The notes under the pieces: generated by a model
Databases searched by the model: none
Told to the model about the DNA's origin: nothing
What the model saw: the letters and a program-made list of their open reading frames with translations, nothing else
Made by a program: the position numbers and the translations under genes
Shown: one piece after another, positions 1-12,700 of the stretch
Layout: each line of letters starts with the position of its first letter
Numbering within the stretch: position 1 is the first letter of the stretch
NCBI GenBank assembly: GCA_949361645.1
Contig: OX442431.1
Location: 7,898,849 to 7,962,848, forward strand
Source of the DNA: Spongilla lacustris
Taxonomy: Eukaryota; Porifera; Demospongiae; Spongillida; Spongillidae
Direction of reading: 5' to 3'
DNA length: 64,000 bases

Positions 1-204
1 CATGGCATGTGTAAACCAGGGGGTGGGTTAGTCAAATTAGGGGCAAACCAGGGGGTGGGAGCGGTAAATCCCTGCAGCCTGACATGGCTACTAACCTAAT
101 ACGTTTTCCCTTCTTTACGGTTGCCTTGACTACAAGGCGTACCTCAAATCACTGCTGCAAGACTCCATACCATTTCAAAGGTCCCCAGACCACACAAAGC
201 TCAC
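1..204 (-). other. Intron of EIF3C at the left edge
   Basis: Non-coding sequence downstream of the last visible EIF3C exon. It opens with two copies of an AAACCAGGGGGTGGG motif. No further EIF3C exon could be read here. Confidence 0.6.
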
Positions 205-3200
205 CTTAGGGTGTCATAGATCTCTCCATAGGCGAATATGTATGTCCTGAGGGTCTCTTCCTGGATTTTCCTATGTGTATGAGGACCATACCATGGCAAC
301 CTGACCCCACCTCCTATGTCCCCACTACCCCCCCACCTTGTCAGCAGTGCCTTCACAGGTTCAACTTCAATGAACAGGTCCCACGCCTTAATGGAGAGGA
401 TATAGTCCTTACACTGTCTCCAGTCACCTCTCTTCATGGCATGTGTGGCAGCCACAACGTGCTCCCTCATGCTCTCAGGAGGCCCTGGGGAAGAGGGAGG
501 GAGGGAGGGAGGGAGGCATGAGGAGGGAGGGAGGCGTGGGGAGGGAGGGAGGAGGGAGGAGGAGGGAGGGATCAAAGGAAGAGAAATGAAAGAATGGACC
601 ATCTCTAAATACAGAACACGCAGAGCCAGCTGTTCCCCACCACCTAGTATGTTATCAGACTTCTCTTACCCAAGCATCCCACTGAACACTTACCGACAAG
701 TAACTGCTTCTCGTGGTGCTTGAGCTGGTGGTGGAAGCTCTTCGATATCATCCTGCGCCTCCCCTCTGTCTCTGCAGCTGCGATGTAAGGGATCTCCAGC
801 AGCATGGCCGACGTCAAGTACACACACTCCATCAGCTCCAAGTTGATGTGCATGTGGAACGGTATCTGTCTGCGCCTCTCCAACTTCTCCTGCTCAGGTG
901 TTCTGTCGTGCCGAGCTATGAGTCCCTAAAGTGCGACAAATACAATATGCAAAATGGCCACCTAACCCAGTCATCTGTGGCCCCCCCCCCCCCAATGAAC
1001 ACAACTGAAGCCTATACCCCCCCCCCCCCCCCCCCCAAAGGAGAAGCCTATACCCCTCCCCCCCCCCCCCCCCCCCAAAGGAGAAGCCTATACCCCTCCC
1101 CCCCCCCCAAAGGAGAAGCCTACACACCAAAGCCCTTCTACTTCAAATTTGCCTGCCTGTTTCCCATATTACTGGGAGATGACCGTTTCCCATATTACTG
1201 GGAGATGACTGTTTTTCATGTGCTACATTTTTCTAACACAAGCGCTGCAGTGTCCATGATTTCTTGTCAACTTTTTGTAAGGGACATTCCTCTAACACAC
1301 ATACTATTGATCAGGTGCATACTCAAGTAAGAATACTTAAGCCTTGCAACAGACAACAAAAGTTGCCAAAAATTAGCACTTGGAGATGGCAACTATAGTG
1401 GAAGAGCAGGATGTAGCAGGTATAAAGACACAAGCAGTCCACCTGTGATGTAGCAGGTATAAAGACACAAGCAGTCCACCTGTGATGTAGCAGGTATAAA
1501 GACACAAGCAGTCCACCTGTGATGTAGCAGGTATAAAGACACAAGCAGTCCACCTGTGATGTAGCAGGTATAAAGACACAAGCAGTCCACCTGTGATGTA
1601 GCAGGTATAAAGACACAAGCAGTCCACCTGTGATGTAGCAGGTATAAAGACACAAGCAGTCCACCTGTGATGTAGCAGGTATAAAGACACAAGCAGTCCA
1701 CCTGTGATGTAGCAGGTATAAAGACACAAGCAGTCCACCTGTGATGTAGCAGGTATAAAGACACAAGCAGTCCACCTGTGATGTAGCAGGTATAAAGACA
1801 CAAGCAGTCCACCTGTGATTTCTACACACATCGATGAGTAGCTTGAAGTGTTCAGACCTTTATATGTGGTGAGACCTTCAGGTGGTGTCTAGCTGACTTG
1901 ATTTACAGCACACCATCAGAAGTAGTCTTTAAACACTGATTGAACTGGTTTTGCACAGATATACACTTTGAACACAGAGACTTCATTACTAAGCAAACCG
2001 ACATGTTGAATGGAAGTTTGACAATAGCCGATTACCATTCTACTTAATTGTGTGCATGATGTTTGGTTACGAATAATTAATTAGACAGTCTTGGTTTTAG
2101 TAAGTGATATTCAGCCCAAGACTTCCCTACAGGAATAACATGCCCCCTGCCCTCACCTGGCCAATAACATGCCCCCCCCCCCCCCCCCCCCAGGGTTTCA
2201 CCTGGGCCAGTAACATGCCAACCCCTCCCACCCTCACCTGGGCCAATAACTCCTTTGACCTCCCACTGGACTGGATGTCCAGTAGTTCATCGTGGGCGTC
2301 CTTAATCATCCCATGCCTGAAGGCACACATCCCCAGCTGGACCAGGGCTCTGTTATACAAGATCTGTGGTGGTAAGAAATACAGACATGTCCATCACCAA
2401 GGTGACAGAACAAAGATCAGGAAAGGGGGTGGGTGAAGCAAGGAGGTGAGCACAGAATGGGGTAGCCACCTGTGTAGGGACATCAGCGAGGTGGATGGCC
2501 TCTTGCAGATGACTCATCATCATTAAGTCACGAGCCTGGTACCAACGGTTGTGTAGCGCGTAGTGGTATATGTGGCAGAGCATAGCACGAGTGCGTATGC
2601 GCCCGAGGTCCGTGCCCTGGTAGTTGTAAATGTACTTGGTGAGTGTAGCCATCACGGATGAAGGATCGTTGGAGTTAGGAGAAGTACTGTCACCTGCCTG
2701 CCTGCCATATTGACTCCTGTCAATCTGTAGGAAGGCACACACGGTACATACTAAAACTACTTGTTGCTACTAGTTAATTACTTCTTAGTTCTGCTACTAG
2801 TTAATTACTTCTTACTTCTGCTACTAGTTAATTACTTCTTACTTCTGCTACTAGTTAATTATTTCTTACTTCTGCTACTAGTTAATTACTTCTTACTTCT
2901 GCTACTAGTTAATTACTTCTTACTTCTGCTACTAGTTAATTATTTCTTACTTCTGCTACTAGTTAATTAATTCTTACTTCTGCTACTAGTTAATTACTTC
3001 TGCTACTAGTTAATTACCCCTACCTAGTCAATTATTCCAACACATGTAGCCCAGTAGATCTCTCTTACTACCAAGTGGATCGCTAACTACAGTGTGCATT
3101 CTGGCTGGCTTGTGAAAAAACACCTTCAAAATAACTGTATTAACTATTAACCAAGTTAAGCAACTATTTAAGTAACTAACTAACCTGAATAGCAAAATTA

Positions 3201-3589
3201 TAAATATAAACACATGGTAGTCATGGTAACAATGGTACACATGACCCCAGCCATAGCACAAGAGCAGCAGTAAGGTCACCTGACCATCATATGACACACC
3301 ACATGACTAATGGGGAGGGGCCTACTCACTTTATAGTAAAGATGCTCTATCTTCCTAATGTAGATGCGACAAAGACGATCTGGTTTAGCCTCTGGGTCAC
3401 TTTCAAGGTACTTCTGCACCTTGCCAATGAGGTCTGTCACCTTTGCTTCACCTTGGAGTCTGTGTGCAGTACATCAGTGGGCTCATGTGTACATACGCCC
3501 ACACACAACATGCACAAGGGGGGGGCCCCTAAAAATATCCCATGTTTGATTAATTCTGATTGGTGATATGAAAGCAAATGAGGGAAGTA

Positions 3590-3652
<63 letters not shown>

Positions 3653-6600
3653 CTTGTGCACGTAGTCTGTGGAATGAGCATCAGTATTTTGTAGGATCTT
3701 TGTAAACTCATCATCCAGGCGTTCAATCAGCACAAGGGCATCAGCGTGTACAATAAGTGGCTGAGCTGTATTCTTTAGAGAGAGAGAGAGAGACACTATA
3801 ATTACCCCCAACATACACAAATGACTCCTTGAGTTGCAATAGTTCTAATCAATTATTTGGGTCAATGTAGTTATTAACGAGATAATTAGCACAAAGTTAC
3901 ATATTAAAACAAACAAATGGGAGATCATACCGCAAAACCACAGGCTCATGGTTTTTAAAAATTCAATACGATATGAAAATGCTTCCATAAAGAATGCGAT
4001 ATATCGTCTGAATGGTAAGTGCTATCAACCTCGTATTTTCAGCACTTCGTACTACACCATTTCTGAAATCTCTAGTTTTCAATAGAGTAATGAGGTGGCC
4101 CTAAGCACTGTAACACCACACGAACACATGCAAACATCACATGAACACATGCAAACACCACATGAACACATGCAAACACCACATGAACACATGCAAACAC
4201 CACATGAACACATGCAAACACCACATGAACACATGCAAACACCACATGAACACATGCAAACATCACATGAACACATGCAAACATCACATGAACACATGCA
4301 AACATCACATGAACACATGCAAACATCACATGAACACATGCAAACATCACATGAACACATCCAAACACCACACGAACACATGCAAACATCACACGAACAC
4401 ATGCAAACATCACATGAACACATGCAAACATCACATGAACACATGCAAACACCACATGAACACATGCAAACACCACATGAACACATGCAAACACCACATG
4501 AACACATGCAAACATCACATGAACACATGCAAACATCACATGAACACATGCAAACATCACATGAACACATCCAAACACCACACGAACACATGCAAACATC
4601 ACACGAACACATGCAAACATCACATGAACACATGCAAACATCACATGAACACATGCAAACACCACATGAACACATGCAAACACCACATGAACACATGCAA
4701 ACACCACATGAACACATGCAAACACCACATGAACACATGCAAACATCACATGAACACATGCAAACATCACATGAACACATGCAAACATCACATGAACACA
4801 TGCAAACATCACATGAACACATGCAAACATCACATGAACACATCCAAACACCACACGAACACATGCAAACATCACACGAACACATGCAAACATCACATGA
4901 ACACATGCGAACATCACATGAACACATGCAAACATCACATGAACACATGCAAACATCACATGAACACATGCAAACATCACATGAACACATGCAAACATCA
5001 CATGAATACAAGCAAACACCACATGTGCATTTGGCCACCACCAACATTAAGATTCTCCACCAAGTCTTCACACAGCTTCACTTCAGGATGACCAATCAGA
5101 AGGTTAACAAGAGACTCCATATACTCAAGGCACCTACAGACAGATCAGTTAATAACTACAACACTTGATAACTAGCACATACCTGTCCCAGACATCTCCT
5201 CGTATTGATGACGCAATGCTTGGAATGTCAAATATAGTAGCCGTAATGTCTATCAGCAGCCTTATATTCATACCAATCCCTGTGTGTGGATGTGTATGGT
5301 GTGTGTGGACATGTGTGGTGTGTGAATGTGTGTGGTGTGTGGTGTGTTGATGTGTGGATGTGTGTGGTGTGTTGATGTGTGGATGTGTGTGGTGTGTTGA
5401 TGTGTGTGGTGTGTTGATGTGTGTGGTGTGTTGATGTGTGGATGTGTGTGGTGTGTTGATGTGTGGATGTGTGTGGTGTGTTGATGTGTGGATGTGTGTG
5501 GTGTGTTGATGTGTGGATGTGTGTGGTGTGTTGATGTGTGGATGTGTGTGGTGTGTTGATGTGTGAATGTGTGTGGTGTGTTGATGTGTGGATGTGTGTG
5601 TTGTGTTGTGTGGATGTGTGTGGTGTGTTGATGTGTGTATGTGTGGTGTGTTGATGTGTGGATGTGTGTGGTGTGGTGTGTATGTGTGTTGTGTGGATGT
5701 GTGTTGTGTGGTGTATGTGTGTGGTGTGTGGTGTGTGTGTGGCATGATGTTATTATGTGTGTACTTGATGTGTGAAGGTCCCCCCATCTAGTACTTGGTG
5801 TGAAGGTCCCCCCATCTAGTACTTGGTGTGAAGGTCCCCCCATCTAGTACTTGGTGTGTGAAGGTCCCCCCATCTAGTACTTGGTGTGAAGGTCCCCCCA
5901 TCTAGTACTTGATGTGAAGGTCCCCCCATCTAGTACTTGATGTGTGAAGGTCCCTCCATCTAGTACTTGGTGTGAAGGTCCCCCCATCTAGTACTTGGTG
6001 TGAAGGTCCCCCCATCTAGTACTTGGTGTGAAGGTCCCCCCATCTAGTACTTGGTGTGTGAAGGTCCCCCCATCTAGTACTTGATGTGTGAAGGTCCCCC
6101 CATCTAGTACTTGGTGTGAAGGTCCCCTCATCTAGTACTTGGTGTGAAGGTCCACCCATCTAGTACTTGGTGTGAAGGTCCCCCCATCTAGTACTTGGTG
6201 TGTGAAGGTCCCATCTAGTACTTGGTGTGAAGGTCCCCCATCTAGTACTTGATGTGTGAAGATCCCCCCATCTAGTACTTGGTGTGTGAAGGTCCCCTCA
6301 TCTAGTACTTGATGTGTGAAGGTCCCCCCATCTAGTACTTGGTGTGAAGGTCCCCCCCATCTAGTACTTGATGTGTGAAGGTCCCTCATCTAGTACTTGA
6401 TGTGTGAAGGTCCCCCCATCTAGTACTTGGTGTGAAGGTCCCCCCCATCTAGTACTTGATGTGTGAAGGTCCCCCATCTAGTACTTGGTGTGTGAAGGTC
6501 CCCCCATCTAGTACTTGATGTGTGAAGGTCCCCCATCTAGTACTTGATGTGTGAAGGTCCCCTATCTAGTACTTGATGTGTGAAGGTCCCCCCCATCTAG

Positions 6601-8837
6601 TACTTGATGTGTGAAGGTCCCCCCCATCTAGTACTTGGTGTGTGAAGGTCCCCCCATCTAGTACTTGATGTGTGAAGGTCCCCCATCTAACCTAAGTTGG
6701 CATCAGCAGAGAGTTCTAACAAGGCCTTCAGTTGTTCCAGCTGCTCAAATGGATCTGTGGTCTGTACAGAAAGTAGGAAATAGGTTAATACTTCTCCTCA
6801 ATCCCTCCCCAAACCTACCAATCCCCTCCAATCCCTCCCCAACCCCTCCAATCCCTCCCCAACCCCTCCAATCCCTCCCCAACCCCTCCAATCCCTCCCC
6901 AACCCCTCCAATCCCTCCCCAACCCCTCCAATCCCTCCCCAACCCCTCCAATCCCTCCCCAACCCCTCCAATCCCTCCCCAACCCCTCCAATCCCTCCCC
7001 AAACCCCTCCAATCCCTCCCCAAACCCCTCCAATCCCTCCCCAAACCCCTCCAATCCCTCCCCAAACCCCTCCAATCCCTCCCCAAACCCTCCAACCAAC
7101 CTTTTTTCCACGTAAAGCAACAATTTCTTGACGCTTTTTGGATACCACATTGTGGTCGATTTCAGTGTCCTTGCCAAAGAGCACCTTCTTCCAGTCCTGC
7201 TTAGTCATCTCCCCTCTTGCACCTTTCTTCTCAACAGTCTCCCACTCCGCTCCTCCTTCCTCCCCTTCTTCCACTACACCTTCCACCACTTTGGGGGCCT
7301 CAGGCTTCCTCTTTGGTTTGAAATCATCCTTTGTCTTCTCCTCATCCCCAGCCCTGTAACATCACATACCTCATCCCCAGCCCTGTAACATCACATACCT
7401 CATTCCCTGCCCTGTAACATCATACACACTCATCCCCAGCCCCGTAACATCACATACCTCATCCCCAGCCCCATAACATCATACACACTCATCCCCAGCC
7501 CTGCAATATCATATATCACTCATCCCCAGCCCTGCAACCCCATATGTCACTCATCCCCAGCTCTACATAGGCTTACTTCTTCAAGAAGTATTCTCGTGTG
7601 TACCCTCCCGGGCCAATCTCTGCCTCTTCCTCACTCTCTGAAACAGACTCAGAGGAGGGTCCCCAGTCCTCTTCATCAGACTAATGGGACCACAATAATG
7701 AAATGTATCTTCCCATCCATGCAAACCTCATCCAATGGCTCCTTTGATTTCTGCATCTCACTGTCCTCAGCTGCTTCTTTGTCCTCCTTGGCAGCCTTTT
7801 TATCCTCCTCCTCCTCCTCCTCCTCTCCCTCCTCCTCCTCTTCAATACGGCCTCCCTGTTCTGCTATTGGCACATCTCACAACCATAAACAACATGACAC
7901 TAACTAACCTTCCTCCTCCCCCTCCTCCTCTTTCTTCTCCTCCTCCTCTTCCTCTTCTGAGTCCACTGGATTCTGGCGGTACACTTCAATTAGGTTATCA
8001 TACTCCTTGTTGTACTTGCGAACGCGTTGCCTTAGTGACGCCAAAGCCTAACATTAGGGGGTGGGGTGTCGGGGAGGGTTGGAGGGGACAGTAGATGAGG
8101 GACAACACAGGGGCAAACCTTGGAGTTAATCTTTGACAGTTTCGATTTCGCTTCCTTATCCTCCCACAGCTGTGTGTGTGTGTGTGTGTGTCAAATGTAT
8201 TTATATGGTGCATGCACTGTGTAATTTCATCAAGTATGCAATGTTGTGCGTGTACATGTCATGTGTGTGTGTGTGTGTGCATGTGTGCTTACAAGCTTAC
8301 CTCTTTGACGAAGTCTTCCAGCTTCATAAGAGTACCAAGGTAAAACCTTGGTATCTCGCTCTTCTCCTTTTCCAGTATTGTTTTGATTTTCTGAAAAACT
8401 CGTTGTAATGCATCGAACCCTGTTGGAGGCACGCTTACTCCTAACGCTACACGCCGCTTTATAAGCACTTCGTACCATCTTGAACTTTAACGACGTCTCT
8501 TATTTTCTGCCCATTCTTTATTCCTCGGATGACATCCTTCAGCTCTTCAAACCTTTGGTACGTGGGCGACTAGAGCGCAGTTTTGTTCTCAAGCAATGCA
8601 TACCTCTTATCCTTCTGTGAGCGAACAACCCTCTTCTCTTCCTCTTCGTCGTCACTGAATGAAATCTGCGGTCTCCTATCACGCACACACACACAAACAC
8701 AACTTATGTCATATTGGAAAGGGTCTCTACTAACTGAACCACAACCTCGGAGCTATTTTGGGTGCAGACTCTTCTTCCGACTTTTCACTCTCCGATTCAG
8801 TATCACTGTCTCCAGCTCCAATGAAAAACCGCGACAT
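205..8837 (-). CDS. EIF3C: Eukaryotic translation initiation factor 3 subunit C (3' end beyond the window)
   Basis: Core subunit of the eIF3 complex, which brings mRNA to the 40S ribosome in the cytoplasm. I place 19 exons: 8746-8837, 8604-8675, 8476-8552, 8301-8419, 8119-8169, 7909-8047, 7727-7863, 7577-7680, 7101-7353, 6692-6761, 5183-5279, 5046-5133, 3654-3772, 3330-3459, 2470-2724, 2238-2363, 694-925, 337-484 and 205-270. Phases join without a break for 791 codons; the human protein is about 913 residues, so roughly 110 C-terminal residues lie off the left edge. The start MSRFF matches the family, followed by acidic Ser/Glu/Asp stretches and then the helical eIF3c core and PCI region ([35 protein letters not shown]). 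Most introns carry tandem arrays. The 5046 donor is a weak GTTGGT, chosen because it gives a gap-free alignment. Identity is secure; single splice sites may be off by a few bases. Confidence 0.95.
1411..1819. repeat. 37-bp minisatellite, 11 copies, EIF3C intron
   Basis: Unit ATGTAGCAGGTATAAAGACA plus 17 more bases, almost perfectly homogeneous across 11 copies. It lies mid-intron, far from either exon. Long open frames through it are repeat artefacts. The same intron has poly-C runs of 10-20 bases between 980 and 1110. Confidence 0.95.
2150..2242 (-). repeat. Triplicated splice-donor region with poly-C tract, EIF3C
   Basis: On the minus strand the exon end reads TTATTGGCCCAG then GTGAGGGTGG. 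The motif TTAnTGGCC(C)AGGTGA recurs about 40 and 78 bases into the intron, the second copy followed by a run of about 20 C (plus strand). Three donor-like sites therefore lie in tandem. The first is the exon-proximal one used in the model. Confidence 0.8.
2758..3025. repeat. 27-bp minisatellite, about 10 copies, EIF3C intron
   Basis: Unit CTGCTACTAGTTAATTACTT plus CTTACTT, beginning about 33 bp upstream of the acceptor of the exon at 2470-2724. The last copies are shortened. Confidence 0.93.
3596..3649. repeat. (CA)n microsatellite beside an EIF3C donor
   Basis: About 26 CA dinucleotides ending four bases from the donor of the exon at 3654-3772. Confidence 0.95.
4108..5016. repeat. 21-bp minisatellite, about 43 copies, EIF3C intron
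   Basis: Unit CACATGAACACATGCAAACA plus one base, with C/T and A/G variants. Higher-order structure: a block carrying the ATCCAAACACCACACGAAC variant recurs near 4358, 4568 and 4838. Because 21 is a multiple of 3, several frames on both strands stay open for 300-350 codons. I regard those as artefacts, because the array lies between two aligned EIF3C exons. It ends about 30 bp from the donor of the exon at 5046-5133. Confidence 0.95.
5284..5758. repeat. GT-rich minisatellite (about 25 bp and shorter units), EIF3C intron
   Basis: Units of the type GTGTGTTGATGTGTGGATGT, directly abutting the acceptor of the exon at 5183-5279. On the minus strand this is a CA-rich tract ending in CACACAG at the exon. 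Confidence 0.9.
5762..6690. repeat. 27-30-bp minisatellite, about 33 copies, EIF3C intron
   Basis: Unit GAAGGTCCCCCCATCTAGTA plus CTTGGTGT(GT), with length variation in the C run and the GT ending. The right end runs into the donor of the exon at 6692-6761: the intron start GTTAGATGGGGGACC resembles the unit interior. Confidence 0.93.
6798..7098. repeat. 20/21-bp minisatellite abutting an EIF3C donor
   Basis: Unit CCCTCCCCAACCCCTCCAAT, about 15 copies. Copies on the right have an extra A. The array starts within a few bases of the GTTGGTTGG donor of the exon at 7101-7353. Confidence 0.93.
7344..7570 (-). repeat. About 31-bp minisatellite containing acceptor and donor motifs, EIF3C
   Basis: On the minus strand each unit reads TTACAG, GGCTGGGGATGAG, then GTATGTGATG or a variant. 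The copy nearest the exon supplies the acceptor TTACAG used for 7101-7353, and its first 13 exonic bases (GGCTGGGGATGAG) recur in about eight upstream units. Thirteen is not a multiple of three, so inclusion of an extra copy would shift the frame. Confidence 0.85.
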
Positions 8838-9711
8838 TATTGCTACTTTCTTACGACGTCAACACGAGGCTTAAAGCCGCCGCGTTTAAAGGGTTATTTA
8901 AAAACCTCGTGCGCACCCCAATTACTGATTCCATCGGCACTGGCATGTATGTCGTACAATCTACACTTGCACCTGTATTTAGCTCTCTCTGCGGCGAAGT
9001 TAATATCACGTAGTATTGGGTGCAGCGAGGCGGTTCGACTCATCTTCACTGCTCGATATGCGCCCGGTTATTGGGGCACATTCACTAGCCAGTGCACGTT
9101 GCAAGAAAATGTCAGTTGTAATTCGTCGACGTGTTCTGTGACCGTCAATAGTAACGCTGACGCGAAGCTGTTGCATTGCCCATCTACCCCTGCATGACAT
9201 CTTAGGCTTAGCAAGATCCATGCCATGCATGACATCTTAGCAAGATCCAGCATGGATCTTGCATGCATGTTTTGGGGGGTCGTTCAGGGCCTGAACATGT
9301 TACACATTATATATTCACACACACTAGTGAAGGTAGGTACAAAGGATATGAATTTTTTACAAGAGGTATTCCATGGATAGCAGCAAGGTACCGTATAGCA
9401 GAAAACTTTCGAGGGTGAAAAAGTAAGTAAACAAGAGTTACAAGTTTAGCAACAGATTGTAGGTAGTCGACGGCTATATATAGCATGTGAGTCTCTTGGT
9501 GTGTTTGGTGCTGAAACGTTGTCCTTTTTAAAGGACCTTGGCCATCGTCTGCACCAAACCACTGGAGACTCACAATCCTACCAGTTCCTACTCCAAATTC
9601 AACATCCGTCTTGGGACCGCGCGTCCACATTATTGCTAACGACGTCAACACAGCAAGGGTTATTTTAAGTCTGCTGTCTGTAGGGTTATATCCCTCGTTC
9701 GCAGCCTACTA
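8838..9711. promoter_or_regulatory. Divergent promoter region between EIF3C and the receptor gene, partly duplicated
   Basis: Holds the start regions of two head-to-head genes. The motif CATTATTGCTA followed by ACGACGTCAACAC occurs at about 8834 and again at about 9628, each followed by a GGGTTATnT motif, so the promoter itself has a second copy. Between them lies the exon copy at 8990-9195 and a short repeat around GCATGACATCTTAGCAAGAT (9192-9250). No TATA box was recognised. Confidence 0.6.
8990..9195 (+). pseudogene. Broken duplicate of the receptor ectodomain exon
   Basis: Closely matches the start of the receptor exon at 9890-10095; the last 90 bases or so are almost identical. It has an in-frame TAG directly after the VNIT-encoding stretch, lacks the cysteine-rich middle block, and stops matching after the HC codons. 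With the duplicated promoter motifs this looks like a partial tandem duplication of promoter plus exon 2. An alternative use as an upstream exon cannot be excluded but finds no support. Confidence 0.75.
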
Positions 9712-12700
9712 ATGGATTCGTCTGTTCTGTTCGCTCTACTACTGATCACGACTGCCAGTGGCACAGGTCTAGGTGAGCTAGCTGCTTGAATGTCGTGGAT
9801 GTTTTTTTGCTACACAATGTGTAGACGTACATGAGATCCCCATATCCTGCACTTTGGACATCTCTATTACTTAGCTGCTTTGCTCCCTCTCTGCGGCAAA
9901 GTTAATATCACAGAGTCCTGGGTGCAGCGAGGCGGTTCGACTAATCTTTACTGCCCGTCTTGCTCCACTGCGCTCCCCTGTCATTGGGGCACGTTCACTA
10001 GCCACTGCACGTTGCAAGAAAATGTCAGTTGCAATTCGTCGACGTGTTCTGTGACCGTCAATAGTAACGCTGACGCGAAGCTGTTGCACTGCTGCTCCAA
10101 TGAGTCTGCATCGCTACCACAGCACTGTTTTGCAGTATATGGTAAGCTATGCACGTGCTACCTTAACAACTCCTTGAGTGTTACGCGGGCCCCTCGTGCA
10201 GTGTGTGCATACCGCATTAGTGCAGCGCCGGAGTCTGCTGTCTACGTGGGATTACTGACTAATATCACGGTGGTTCTTTCCGGATACCCACCTCCTATTG
10301 CAAATGGCGAAGCATACTTTTTCAAGAACACAAATGTGCTCATCACCAATCGAATAGTACCACCTGATGAAGCCAATGTAACCTTTATATACACATTCCA
10401 ATCGACTATCTCCGATACGTTCAGTGCTTATTACCACAACAGCAATGTGTGTGCAGATTGCCATGTTACAGTAGGTAAGTCATTGACCAAGACAAACTGT
10501 TTTACATTTGTTCTTCATAGACATCCACCCTTCCACTCCTCTGTCTCCGAGCAGTACAGTGTTGTCTTCCAATGTGTCCTCACCATGCACAGATACGGCC
10601 CCACAGCCATCACATTCACCATTGGAGACCACTTTACCACAATACTCCTCAGGTTGTGTGTGTGTGTATGTGTGTGTGCGTGTGTGTGTGTGTATGTGTG
10701 TGTGTGCATGTTTAACAAACAGGGCATGGTTTGTAGTTCACTTGTTTTGTTCTTATGGTATCAGTTATCATTAGTGGATGCATAGGGGTGGGGGGAACTC
10801 CAACTTCCCCCCCCTTTGTATGTGCTCTTTATTTTCACATCACATCTGAAGCCACACATGCACACACACAAACGCACGCACACGCACACACCCTAGTCTC
10901 GTTCCCAGACCAATTTATGCATGGTACTTTTTATTGATATTCACACACACCCTTTGTCCACAATGAGTTAGCAAAATCATATACAGAGATCTGTCCCATC
11001 AGTAAGGGTAAAAATCCATTTAAGAACCACATTTACTTTCAGAAATCACAGCCCTCTCCACACATGGAATTTTGATATGATTTCTTTTGAAACCCATTTC
11101 CAAATTCATTGAAGAACACGCGTAAACTATTCATTTGTCTCCATCTGGTATTGTTGGTCCGTTTTGGACCCCTTAGGGATCAGGGGGGGTTGGGTGTGTG
11201 CGACCTAATAAGAACCAATGGACTCTAGATGGCAAACGTACTTCAATTTAATTTAAGGGCCTATGGTTAGACTTGATTCATAACATGAACTGTTTTTCTC
11301 TCGCTTACTAGCTCAACCAATGATCAATATACTTAGCTGCGGATGCAGATGCATGCGGATGTATACATACGTAAGCACACGCACACAACTACTATTAACC
11401 TTCCATAATGGGTTGTAAGTTAGAAATGTTGGTGGGAGGGGGCTACACATCATGCAGGTTTTAAGTGATATATCTATATAGGAGCCTCCACAGTCTCCAT
11501 AGGGGTAGGGGTAGTTTAAGTCTTGGCAAGCCACTGGTGCCCTGCATGGCTGCTTCTTCATGACATCCTTTAGGAAAGGGAATAAGCATACTGGAGGTCA
11601 CTCCCTTTGAAATAATCCCGAGCTTCGAGTCTAATTGCTTCCTAGTGACATATACATCAGGGGCGTATGCAGGGGGGGGGGGGGGGGGGGGGGGTTCGAG
11701 GGGGTTCGGACGAATCCCCCTTTTGGCTCTGAACTTTTTTTTTTAAACATGTGCACGAGGTAAATATGTAACCAGTAGCGAAGGATAAATTGAATGGCAC
11801 CATGGGAGGGACCTTAACTCCGCTCGCATGTGGCGAAACGCAAGGGTCTCCCGCTCGTGTTTGGCCAAACGCAAGGGGACGCCCCGCCCCCCCCCCCCGC
11901 CCCCGCTCGTATTTGGCCCGCCTGTGTCGTTTTATATTATATAACCGCGCTGCCGTAACCCCCCTTTATAAAATCCTGCATACGCCCCTGTACATGACTC
12001 TACTCTTGCTTATTTAACTTTTGGGACTTTAATGAACTGACTCAAGATACTAAGTTGAAACTGGCAGGTAATATATAAAAAGCCCTGGGACCCTAGAAGA
12101 GTGACAACCATGTGCTGCTCATCTATTATTAGGTCATCTGCAGTCAAGCATCCTTCTCAAGTATGGTAAAAATAAATACTTATTAGCATTCATCCCTCCA
12201 GCCCTTTTTGGCAAGCTCTGGATAACTGCAGAAAAGGCCAGCCAGCCTTCTGTATGTGGCCTTGAACCCCTGCATTCAGGCACATTATGTTCTTCATATT
12301 GAGGCCAAAGCCATGGTCATCATATTGGTAGCATACTCCACAATTTTATGCTCAATATCCTTCCCAAGAACACACCAGTAGCACAGACCTAGCCACCTTA
12401 TACTTCATGGCAATGCAATTCCGAGATGGCCATACTCCTTCCCATTCCTGAGGTGCAACCTCACTGGTCATTCATCCTAAGTGTTTTCAATTCCTCAGCA
12501 CATTTGATAGCTTCGATCAATAAACATTGGCATCACCTTGAGAATAGTTAGTCCTCTCCTGACCGTCATGCACTCCCTTCTTTTTCTTCTTTTTTGGTTG
12601 TTCTCCTTACCAGTAGATCTGGACGAACAAGTAAGGCATTAGGGGCTAGGACCAATAAGCTGGGCCAGGGGCTTCCTCCCTTCACCCTTATAGCACTGAT

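Noticed and set aside
4072..5168. Several 300-360-codon open frames with HEHMQTP, VMFACVH and NTCKHHM repeats on both strands
   Set aside because: They are the 21-bp minisatellite read in different frames inside an EIF3C intron; the flanking sequence aligns as EIF3C exons.
1406..6690. Regular direct repeats resembling a CRISPR array
   Set aside because: No unique spacers, no cas genes and a eukaryotic intron context; they are minisatellites.
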